From: Papilionanthe hookeriana x Papilionanthe teres
Taxonomy: Eukaryota; Streptophyta; Magnoliopsida; Asparagales; Orchidaceae
Assembly: GCA_022702705.1 (NCBI GenBank)
Contig: CM040423.1
Coordinates: forward strand, 126,408,295 to 126,472,294
Direction of reading: 5' to 3'
DNA: 64,000 bases
Position 1 is the first letter of the stretch. Each line of letters opens with the position of its first letter. The notes beneath the pieces were generated by a model, which worked only from the letters and a program-made list of their open reading frames with translations, had not been told where the DNA came from and searched no databases. This document shows, piece after piece, positions 42,560-53,109 of the stretch. The position numbers and the translations under genes were made by a program.

Positions 42560-44008
42560 ATGTTGAATGGGCGGTTAGTTCTAAACTTTAAGAATGGTTT
42601 GAGTCTAGCACTCGATGAAAAGAGGATTAAAGATTGGGCTGTGATTGAGATTGACTCTGATTTCACACTAGCCGGGCTACAATATGAAGAAACTGATTGG
42701 ACTCCAATTGATCGGGAAGAGCTCCGTAGTCATACAGTGATGAAATTGGGTGCCCCAGGTCAGCCGTCTACTAGCAAGAAAAGAAAAACAAACTCCGCTC
42801 ATGCAACGAGAGAGGATAAGAAAGTTAAGTCCGTGGTGGCTACAGCAAAAGGCAGACTTGTCAGTGCCATGCCTACTCAACGAAGAAACAAGAACTGTCG
42901 CATTCGCAAGATGCTAAATAAGCTGGCAGCAGATCAGCGTGAAGAGATAGTCGCTACCGTCAGTACAAATAATTCGAAGAGATTGGTTCATCAGGAACCA
43001 TAAATGAGGAAGTCAATTCCAAGAACAGCAAAAAGAAAGAAAGAAATCCCGAGGAAAATAGAAACGGAGATAGTACCACGACGCCAGGCAGAGCTACCAG
43101 TTTTAAAGAGTCTTGTTGCGAAATCAACCCTGGAGGATGTCCCGACAGAGACTATCCCCGAGGAGCTGAGACATGCAGGAGAGCATGCTGGGGATGAGCC
43201 GTACATCCCGCAGTATGTTACCAGACCCTGAGGACTTTAGATAATCCTGGAATACAAGCTGGAGAAATTACAGCCAGTTGAAAAGAAAACTTTTGAATAC
43301 TTCGAGAGAATTCGAGGCAAGAGGGTCAACATCTTGGAAGGCTTTGAGCTGCATATGGATGTGTTCTCAGATTATGAAAAACAACAGATTGTTGACTGCA
43401 TTATCGAAATTCAGAAAATGGGCTGAGCTGGTTGTTTGAGGGAAAAGACCTATTCAGAACCACGAAGATGGATGTCAGGAAAAGGAAGTGTTACTATCCA
43501 GTGCGGGTGTTGCTACAACTTCGCCGAAGATAGAAAAGGAAATCCAACAGAGATAATTCATCACAGTGAGGTGGATCCGATGCCAAGAATTATCAAAAGA
43601 ATGGTAAAAAGGATGGTGACATGGAGGGTATTGCCTGCAGATTGCATACCCAACAGCTGCATCATTAACATTTACAAGGAGGGCGACTGCATACCTCCAC
43701 ACATAGACCATCATGACTTTGTCAGACCTTTCTGCACAGTCTCTTTTGTCAACAAGTGTAATATCATGTTCGGATCTGACCTCCGGATAGCAGGCCCCAG
43801 AAAATTCCGAGGGCCGGAGGAAATACCACTATCGGTAGGTTTCGTCATGGTATTAAAAGGAAATGGAGCAGACATAGCAAAACTATGCGTCCCAGGAGTG
43901 CCTATTGAACGAATCTCCATCACTTTCAGAAAGATGGATGACAGAAAGATGCTTAGTCATTTTCAGCCAGATCCAGAGTTAGAGAGTCTCCGGACCTACG
44001 AGCTGTGA
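42560..44008 (+). pseudogene. ALKBH9/10-like 2-oxoglutarate/Fe(II) dioxygenase ORF of element B
   Basis: One frame of 483 codons with four in-frame stops (43001, about 43229, 43238 and 43424) and no frameshift. Residues 1-70 resemble the element's ORF1 (RLVLNFKNGLSLALDE). A basic KKRK-containing region follows, then from about 43240 an AlkB-type domain: ILEGFELHMDVFSDYE, IQCGCCYNF, NSCIINIYKEGDCIPPHIDH, FCTVSFVNKCNIMFGS, VMVLKGNGADIAKLC, RISITFRKMDD. This order matches, from memory, plant ALKBH9/ALKBH10, which demethylate N6-methyladenosine in mRNA. The Fe-binding H-x-D is at 43700-43708 and the 2-oxoglutarate Arg at 43910, but the distal His is Leu (43883; AKLC against AKHC in element C). 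Neighbours: integrase ends 306 bp upstream, same strand. Inactive as read. Confidence 0.85.
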
Positions 44009-44650
44009 GTTACATGGGAGATAGCATACCTCCAATGGCATCCGTACGACATTCCTGCCAAGGGTGGCTTGGAAGGTGATGTTATTGTCCATGTATCTTA
44101 CTATTCAGACATGGATTTTGACAAATGCTTCTGGAAGAATCAACAAGAATCTTACACAATCCATTTTAGATTTATGGGGATTGTATGACGTACTGAATTT
44201 TCGAGGAAATTATCATCATGTTTTGGATCAATTTGTATGATGTATTTTCAACAGATTTGAATGAGAATGATCATGTCATATTTTAACTTCACCTCTTTTT
44301 GTGCAAATTGACTGGGAAACGCCATTAAGCTAAATGAACTTCGAACAAAGAACGAAAAGAGAAAGAAAATGAATAAGGAATTCCTTCTTTTTAAGAATTT
44401 GAATGTCAAAATAAATTGCAAATAAACACGAACTCTAAATAGACGAAATAAAATCGAATCACTAAAACTAATAGAACAAATCTAAATCTCAGATTGATTT
44501 TCATTCTGAATCCTTCAATTCCAACCTTTCAATTCTCCTTCCTCTGTGTATTAGAGGATCGACTAGTCCTATTGACACAGAGCCACGAACTTTGTTCGAT
44601 TTGGTTCTGATGACATGGGATTGGGTCCCTATTCATATAGATCAAATTTC
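44009..44650 (+). other. 3' UTR of element B between ALKBH ORF and array
   Basis: The first 190 bp are conserved with element C (53109-52919), where they read as a short peptide containing GLEGDVIVHVSHYSDMDFD; in B the frame is shifted. The rest is non-coding, and 44280-44510 is the reverse complement of 52810-52600 in C. The part at 44510-44620 resembles element A at 8230-8360. Confidence 0.6.
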
Positions 44651-45670
44651 TGAGGCTGGAGCCGAACTTCCAGTTCTCTTCGAAGCTAGAGCAGAACTTC
44701 TAGCTCCCTTTCAAATTTTCGAGGCTGGAGCTGAACATCCAGTTCTTTTCGAGGCTAGAGCCGAACTTCTAGCTCTCTTTCAAATGTCCGAGGCTGGAGC
44801 TGAACTTCCAGTTCTCTTCGAGGCTAGAGCTGAACTTCTAGCTCTCTTTCAAATTTTCGAGGTTGGAGATGAACTTCCAGTTCTCTTCAAGGATAAAGCC
44901 GAACTTCTAGCTCTCTTTCAAATTTCCTAGGCTGGAGCCGAACTTCCATTTCTCTTCGAGGCTAGAGCCAAACTTCTAGCTCTCTTTCAAATTTCTGAGG
45001 CTGGAGCTGAACATCCAGTTCTCTTAGAGGCTAGAGCCAAACTTCTAGCTCTCTTTCAAATTTTCGAGGCTGGAGCCGAACTTCCAGTTCTCTTCAAGGC
45101 TAGAGCCGAACTTCTAGCTCTCTTTCAAATTTTTGAGGCTGGAGTCGAACTTCCAGTTCTCTTCAAGGCTAGAGCTGAACTTCTAGCTCTCTTTCAAATT
45201 TCTGAGGCTGGAGCCAAACTTCCAGTTCTCTTCGAGGCTAGAGCCGAACTTCTAGCTCTCTTTCAAACTTCTGAGGCTGGAGCTGAACTTCCAGATCTCT
45301 TCAAAGGCTAGACCTGAACTTCTAGCTCTCTTTCAAATTTTCGAGACTAGAGCCGAACTTTCAGTTTTCTTCGAGGCTAGAGCCGAACTTCTAACTCTCT
45401 TTCAAACTTTCGAGGCTGGAGCTGAACTTCCAATTCTCTTCGAGGCTAAAGCCGAACTTCTAGCTCTCTTTCAAATTTCCAAGGATGGAGCCTAAACTCC
45501 AACTCTCTTCTTGAGGCTAGAGCCTAAATTCTAGTTCTCTTCAAACTCCAACTCTCTTCTTGAGGCTAGAGCCTAAATTCTAGTTCTCTTCAAATTCTAA
45601 CTCTCTTCTTGAGGCTAGAGCCTAAATTCTAATTCTCTTCAAATCCCGAGGTTGGAACCTAGGTTCCGAT
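44651..45670 (+). repeat. 69-bp hairpin array in element B 3' region
   Basis: About 12 units of 69-70 bp, then shortened units. Each unit has two related halves: GAGGCTGGAGCCGAACTTCC-AGTTCTCTTC and GAGGCTAGAGCCGAACTTCT-AGCTCTCTTTCAAATTT. The first half can fold CTGGA/TCCAG and the second CTAGA/TCTAG, around the same loop GCCGAACT. The array ends with the perfect palindrome GGAACCTAGGTTCC (45654-45667). Because 69 is a multiple of three, an open frame appears at 44592-44930; it is an artefact. Confidence 0.95.
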
Positions 45671-48079
45671 GCTCACCTCAAATCCAGGATTTCCACGAAA
45701 TCCCTCTGGAAATAAATCTTGAATCAAACTTCAATCAGAATTGAAACTCAAACCAAAAATCAAAATTCACACATTAAAACTTGAAACAGAAAATGAAACA
45801 AATCTAAAATCGAATCTCTCTAGATCTTGTGATCTAGAATTTACCTCCTTTTCTCTTCCCCAGCGAGAGATCTGGGATCTTCAGTCTTGGAGATTTACCT
45901 AATCCCAAATATTCTCAATTTTATTTTGTTCAACTACAATATAAGCCAATTGTGTCAATTTGGCCCACTTTTACTAAAACCACCAATTTGACCTATTTTT
46001 AACATAAGTGGACCCAATGTCCCACTAAACCAACCCAATTGACCTCAATTTTGATCCAATTTAATTCTAGGCTTCAATTCAATATTCCCAATATCAATTT
46101 AGACCAAATCCAACCCCAATTTTATCAACATGTGGATCCAATTTCAATTTGAAGCTTAAACCCCAATTTTGGCACATTACTTAAACTTAGCCCAAACCAA
46201 CCCAACTTAACTCCAATTAACCCCAAATCTTCTCCTAAACCTTCCTAACATCCACACAAACAAAATACTAACATGATTTGACCCAAATTTAAACCCAAAC
46301 TCCACCCAAACTTAACCCAAATCAAAAATCCCCAATTTGGCCTAAAACAATCATGAACCCAAATAGGCCCAAATCCCAAAATTAAAGCCCAACTAAAGTT
46401 GAAAGCTCTTTGTCACACCCCCATAAACATTTTTCAACATTAATTTTACATAAAACCCAACATTAGTCCAACCATAACCCAAGTTAGCCCAATTTGATCC
46501 ACTTTGGCCTTATTACCAAAAAGCCTAAATTGAACCTAATGCAATTCGAAATCAAGCCAAACTTGTTCCAAATTATTCATGGTACATTCCTAAACCAATC
46601 CCAACATTTATTTGACACAACCCCTCACCAATTTTCAACCATCAAATTATTTCACAACCTAAAAGCTCACTTCCTTAATCCATTTTAAAAGCCCATCCAA
46701 AATGATTTCAAAAAGCCCAAGGCTTATTCCAAAGCCCACATGAAGTATCGTCCCATCATCCTTTTAATTGATATCATCCCTAAAGTTCTAATTGATCATC
46801 AAATCATTCTAAATCAAGGTACTTGACAATCTTCCAAAAAATCATCAAAAATGCCTAAAAGCCTTTTTTATGAAACAAGCCAACCTGTTCCAAACCAAAT
46901 GTGAGCGAAATGTGAGCCATTTACAAGCCATATGAAGCCATGAGAGTTTTGACACCTCACCTAGTCATTTATGGCAAGAAGAGAGGAGCCTTTCCTAAGC
47001 CTTCATTAAGCCTTTTTAACCTTATTTATGCTACAACCTAACACAAAATTAACTTAAACAATTTTGATGGAGACCTCACCACCTTCTCTTGGCTGACCCA
47101 AAGGTCTCTTTTTAGCCCAAAACATGGCTTTGGGTGGTGCACCAAGCCTAAAACTATGGATTGACCAAATAGGGCCCAAAATAAGCCTTTCTCCATTCCA
47201 CTTCAATTCAGCCCCTTTACACATGACATTGGACAATTGAGCTCACAAGTCTCAAGCACTGACCTCCCTGATTAGAACAGTGACTTGACCCTGGCCGGCC
47301 AGCCACCAGGCTGCCGGAAAATGCCATGGCCGAGAGGTCTAAATGGATTCAAAAATTTAAATTTCACATGCTGAGCTGACCCATCCTACTTGGCCACCAC
47401 AACTCTTTCTCTACTCCCCTAAGCAGCAAATCCCAGCCCTCAATTGCCCCTGGGAAGCCCCTAATCATGTCTATTGAAACCAACCATTCCTCTAGGCCAA
47501 AAGTGTGGCTGAATTCAACCTTCACAGAACTTCACCAAACTCCTCACAGAGCTTCCCCTAGCCTAGAGCAACTCATCCCCACTGTCTTCCTGCCCTAATT
47601 TCCATTGATTGAGATCAATTTTGGAGCTCAATTCTCAGGCCAGAACAGGACTTCCCTTGAAACTCCACCAAATCCAAATTAACTTCTCCCACACCATCAC
47701 CAGAGGTAGAGAAGAAGTACCCTAGCAAAAGCCCCCTCACCAGGCCAGCCATTACTTCCAGTGTCCAAGGTTTGAAATCGACTTTGGTCACTTTTGTACC
47801 TAGGCAATTCCCCAGAGCCATAGACTTCATCTGGAGCTTCCTTGGGTGCAATCGAAGGTGCCACAACTCTCTGATTAAAGCTTCACTTCTCAAAGCCAAG
47901 GTATGGATCACTTCTCCCTCCCGAGCTTCTGTGAATTCTCCATTCCATTAGAATTAATTTCATAGCATGTATACCGTATGGATGTGTTCGTCTCTTCAAG
48001 ACAAATCCATAGAGCATAAGAACACAAAAAACCATTAAGAAATGAGAGAGATCTTAGGGTTTGAGTGTGGACGGCTCTC

Positions 48080-48290
48080 AGGACACACCAGTTGGAGCCA
48101 ACGACCAGCCACCGTTGGATCGAGCGTGTATCGAATGGACGGTGCAGATCACATCTGATCAGAAGATGGAGCGGAACCGCGGGATGTATGGCTGCTAACT
48201 CAGGTGGCGGCATCGAATGGGAACGTGGCACGTAGGGCTTCGAAGCTGCTAAGGTTGACGCGGCGCCGCGTGGATAAGTATAAAAATCCC
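48080..48290 (+). promoter_or_regulatory. Candidate LTR promoter of element B
   Basis: A GC-rich island in AT-rich LTR sequence: ACCGTTGGATCGAGCG, ACGGTGCAGATCACATCTG, GTGGCACGTAGGG, GACGCGGCGCCGCGTGG, then TATAAAAATCC at about 48279. Layout (GC boxes, then a TATA box) suggests the U3 promoter. No experimental or alignment support. Confidence 0.4.
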
Positions 48291-50914
48291 TATTTTTTGA
48301 ATTAATTAAATACCCAGAACGTAGAAAATCCATAACTTTGTGTAGAAAAATCACAAAAATAAAATAAAAATATCCTCTTGCTCAGTGAATAGTGGAAAAT
48401 AATTTGGAAAAAGAATTAAGTTATTTTGATGAATATTTTATTTTTAATTAATTATTTACTATTTTCAATATTTTAATTCTCCATACATCCATACAATTCA
48501 CCATGGCATGAGACCATAGGGCTTTTGTAGCCTCTATTGTTTGGAATATTCCCTAAATTTTCCAAGGTCAGGGGCCATCTCTATGGCAAGTTATTTATTT
48601 TTCCAGTTTATGTCCTTGTCTTGGAATTTTAATTCCCATAATTTGCATGTTGTTCAATAAATTCTAGAAAAATTTGGGGAAGTAGCTTAGAACTAGAGGA
48701 CCCTAGTAAAAATGAATTTTGAGTTAATTCATTAAGAATAACTCTAATTGGCCTAAATACTCAAAACTAAATTTTAATTAATTTGGGTTAACCATACATC
48801 AAAATAACTTGAAAACAATTCTCCATTGGTCTTTTGGATCAGATGGACCTCACATAAAAATTTGAGATCAATTGGAGGTGATTAGCCTCACTAAATGGAC
48901 TAATTAAGTTACATGACCAAAATTAAACTTTAAAAATTCATAACTCCAAAAATACATTTCAAAAATTCACCAAATTGATTTTGAGACTTCTCTGATATCA
49001 GAAGAGTCTAAGAAGATTAAAATTGGAATTTTTCAAAAAATTTCATTTTCTACCATATTTTAATATTTTAATAATTAAAAAATAATAAAAATCACAAAAA
49101 TATTAAAAATCACAAAAATGTCATATTTTGACTCATAATCACTTAGGAACAAACCAAATATTTTTCCTAAGTCTCTTGGTTAATATATTTATTTTTAAAG
49201 CCTTAAAATAATTTTTAATATTAAAAATGTATTTTTCTTAACCTTTTCACTAAATTAATTCTAATAAATCAAAGAAAAATAAAAAAATTATAAAATTTAT
49301 GTCTCTGAGTTTCATGAGGTTAGAGAGATTTAAGAAAAATATAAAATCTATTTTTCAAAATAATTTTATTTTACAATTAATTAACACTCCAAAACTCAAA
49401 ATAATCATAATAAATAAAATATAATTTGAAAAATCACCAAAATTGGTCCAAGTGGTCATCTGGTCAATAGGACATCCCATAATTTTCTTAAAGATAGAAA
49501 CCTTGCCTTGGTCATGTTGTTGAATTTCCATTGAAAATCCCCATTTTTTATTAAAATAATCATATAAAGTAAATTAAAAATAGAAAAATCACATTTTCTC
49601 CTCTAATGTATTAATTAACATGTGAGTGAAGTAACATAAAAATTTCAAGCTCATTTGAGCTCAATTTGATGAGTTATGAAATAATTAGGCTTAAAAGGGC
49701 ATAATGGTAATTAAGAATTTTAACCCCTAATAAAAACTTTAGGTTTAATCAAAATGGAGGGTAAAATATTTGATCTTAATTTTCTCTTAGATGATTGCAA
49801 CTTTGGGAAATAAAAGGGTAGGAACCCATTAATCATTTCTAATAATAAAAAAAATGAAACCTTAATTAATTAAATAATTTAAATTTCGGAAGATTAATTG
49901 AAATTATCAATATGGGGATATTATTTTGGGAGACTATAATCACTTAAGTTAAAATCCCTAAATGAATTACTTTAATAATATTTAGCTTTTAATTAAATTT
50001 AAAGTGATAATTGAAATTAATAAATTAAATAATTAAAAGAAAAAGAGTAACCCTTATTAAATTAAAACTTAAAACATTGAATAACTTAGTAATCAAATTG
50101 AAATAAATTTAAAACATTAAAAATTAATCTCAAAGATCACTTGAAAGCAAATCTAAAATAAACTTGAAACATCAAAAGCAACCTAAAAAATAATTCATAA
50201 TTAAAATCAAACAAATTAAAAATTAACCTAAAATATTTCAATTAAATTAAAATTAAATCATTAAAATCTAAATTGAATAATTTAAACATCTTTTTCAACC
50301 TAAATTAATCTCACATTGAGATCGTTTAAAATGTAAAGATTTAATTAAATTAAAACAACTTGAACACTATTCCAAACTTAAAATTATTAAAATTTCATAA
50401 CTAAATTAAACTACTTTAAATCAACAATTTCAATTTTAAATCATTAAAATTTTTAATAAATTAATTTGCCCTTAAACGCTTTCATTATCATAACTCTTAA
50501 ATGGAGCATTAAGTGAAATGTCACTCCACTCATAGGATAATCAAACATCCTAATTCACTAAGCAAGAAGCAAAATTTAATTGAATTCTTGGATGATTGTT
50601 TCACTTAAACAAAGAAATTTGTTTGTACTCAAAATAATCTCAGAAGTATTGAAAAGATCTTTAGGACTCGTCCTAAGAACTTTCCTAATATGATGAGATG
50701 TTTTAGAAGAACAACTGAACTTAATTTTTCTTTGATGAAGAAAATCATCCTTAACAAAACATAAAAGAACCTAGACATCATAGAGATTGACTAGCAATAG
50801 GATTAAGACTTTGGTAGACAACCAAAACATTCCCTTAGCTTTAACTAGGTGTTTTCTTGCAAATATATAAATGCCTTAACATGTGTTTTAAGTGTAGCTT
50901 GGAATGACGGGAAG

Positions 50915-50932
50915 ACCGTCCAGGTACGCTTT
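50915..50932 (+). promoter_or_regulatory. Splice-donor-like site in element B LTR
   Basis: GTCCAG|GTACGC (cut after 50923) corresponds to CCTCCCAG|GTATAC in both LTRs of element A. Confidence 0.35.
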
Positions 50933-52467
50933 TATTTTATTGCAATTTACTTAACTGCACTGTACTTCACCTTTTTTTTTGCATGTTAAACAAGATTGAC
51001 ACCCTGCATGAAAACTGAAACCTTTAAGATAGCCACAAAACTGAAACTCAAAACTAAATTAAAATTCAAAACAAGATCAAATTCACCGCCACAACATTTC
51101 AAAATATAAAAAAACTCAAAATTTCATCACAAACAGAGCACAAAACTACAACTATAACTAAATTAAAACGTCTTGTTGGATGATCAGGAATACCTTGGAT
51201 GATCTAAACTACATGCTGCTAATGGGATTTCCCACGGTCTAAATGAAAGTATGGAACTCATTAAGTTGAGTTTAGCAAATTCATCTGGATTAAGTGAATC
51301 CGATAAAAATAACGGTGCCGGAATGATGGAACCGTGGGATCTTAACCTGGTGTTGTTATAATCAACTTTAAGATTCCCCTAATAAAACATTAAAGACATT
51401 TGGACTTTAAGACTTTTCTAAACCAAAACACTTCTCTCATCTCCTGATTTTCACTTTCTAAAAGTAAACCTCTGCAACAACAAGGAGCTTGGAGCATAGT
51501 GGGTAGCACGGCCATCGTCGTCACTAAAACTGGAATCTACATCAGCGAAACCATTCCTAGTTTTAAATAACCAAGACATAGGTTTTCGAGGTAGTTTGCC
51601 TAGTGCAACATAAATCCTCAACTTTTCATTAGGCATTTGCATAATCATGTTATGCAAATTAAGCCCTAACCTTTCTTAGGATCCGAGGTAGTCGTTTGGT
51701 ACGACATAAACCCTCACATCTTCGAGGCTATTTGTATGATTATATCATGCAAGTATAAGTCCTAATTAACTAAATCAGCAGGATTACAACATTAAATAAA
51801 TTCTCAAATTGAAACCAAATAATAGGATAGTTTGGGAAGTTACCAAGATTCTTCTTGGATCCTCAGTTTCTCCTACTTCTCTTCCATTGGACTCCTAAAA
51901 TAAATTGTTACAAATTTGAGCTAATCCCTTTTGAAATTTCCAAAATCCAATCCTTTGAAAACCTTAAACTTTGAAATTCTTGAGAGCAAAAACACTGATC
52001 ATTATCGAGAGTTTTCTTAAGTGATTCTCGTCATTTAAGATATAATTAACTTTGGGGGCTTGCCCTTATAGGGAACTTTAAGAACCCAGGTAATATAAAC
52101 CCTGCTTAATTCCTCTATATTAAGCGAGGGGACTTGTCGACTTATAAAATTGGTTCGCAGATCAAACGGATGTCACAAATCTTCTAGTTTATTTAATCGA
52201 GCCCCATCATCAAGCAGTGTGTCTATTCTTCGGGATAGATACATGGTTTGTGATGCGGTGCTCGTTTATATAAACTATTTGGGATGTGAGATTGGTTTGA
52301 TTTCATATCTTAAAATTTTCAAACTTAAAGTTATTTTCAAAATCAAATGCTTCTTTCTAAAACTATCTATATCTTTAAATTAAATTTAAAATTTAAAATT
52401 CGTTGACAACTTTTATAGGCGACGCTTTTTTTAAGATATAACACACAAACCTAAAAATATGCCGACA

Positions 52468-53109
52468 GAGAGTCGGAAGGGTTTCAGGACGATGAAAGAG
52501 TTTAGAAGTTTGAAACTGAAGTTAAAGTCTTCTATGGGGAAGAATCAACACGAAAGCGGACTCAATGGAGCTTCAAATGGATTTCAGTCGAAAGATTGAA
52601 ATCGACAGATTCAGATCGGAATTCAATTCAAGATTTAGATTTGTTTCGTTTGTTTTAGTGATTCAATTTCATTTTTGTTTATTTAGAGTTTGTGTTAATT
52701 TGGAGTTCATTTTGACATTCAGATTCTTAAAAAGATTTCTTTATTCATTTTCTTTTCTTTTCGTTCTTTGTTCGAAGTCCATTTAACTTAATGGTGTTTC
52801 CCAGTCAATTTGCACAAAAGAGGTGAAGGCAAAACACGACATGGTCGTATCCATTCCACTTTGTTAAAAATACATCATATAGCTTGATTTAAAACATGAT
52901 GATATTTTCCTTGAAAATTCAGTATCTCATACAATCCACATAAATCCAAAATGGATTGTGTAAGATTCTTGCAAGTTTCTTCCAAAAGCATCCGTCGAAA
53001 TCCATGTCTGAATAGTGAGACACATGGACAATAACATCACCTTCCAAGCCATCCTTGGCAGGAAATGCCATCCGGATGTGCATTGAAGGCGTGTTATCTC
53101 CCATGTAGC
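52468..53109 (-). other. 3' UTR of element C, truncated by element B LTR
   Basis: On the - strand the first 190 bp after the ALKBH stop encode SYMGDNTPSMHIRMAFPAKD and on to GCFWKK, without an ATG at the start of the frame. The same stretch is conserved in B (44009-44200). The remainder is non-coding and parallels 44200-44510. It ends before any hairpin array would begin. Confidence 0.6.

Larger units (their letters stand above)
39029..52467 (+). mobile_element. Element B: Tat/Ogre-like element with ALKBH ORF, 5' truncated
   Basis: Starts abruptly at the RT N terminus next to the CT-rich block, so gag, protease and the 5' LTR are missing. It then has RT, RNase H, a second RNase H, integrase, the ALKBH ORF, a 3' UTR with a hairpin array, and a long LTR region ending GCCGACA at 52467. 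The second RNase H is the mark of the Tat lineage. The 3' end abuts the 3' UTR of element C in reverse. Confidence 0.8.
45671..52467 (+). repeat. Element B 3' LTR region, 5' boundary unresolved
   Basis: The right end is secure: 51470-52467 matches the last kilobase of the element A LTR (GGAGCTTGGAGC, TTTTCTTAAGTGATT, GGGGCTTGCCCTTATAGG, then GCCGACA). Positions 45671-45930 are still 3' UTR (AGCGAGAGATCTGGGATCTT is shared with A near 10395). The LTR start lies somewhere after 45930; I could not place it. If it is close to 46000 the LTR is over 6 kb. 48360-50900 is AT-rich and empty of genes; 45940-47600 is C/A-rich with many CCCAATTTGACC-type words. Small open frames here (46494-46688, 47054-47236, 47615-48354 on the - strand) match nothing I recognise. 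Confidence 0.6.

Noticed and set aside
44592..44930. 112-codon open frame over the 69-bp array
   Set aside because: The unit length is a multiple of three, so any frame without a stop in one unit stays open. The peptide is a pure repeat with no known family.
47615..48354. Two reverse-strand open frames (98 and 148 codons) in the B LTR region, considered as a host gene
   Set aside because: No recognisable domain; they overlap the GC-rich promoter-like island and lie in LTR-like sequence.
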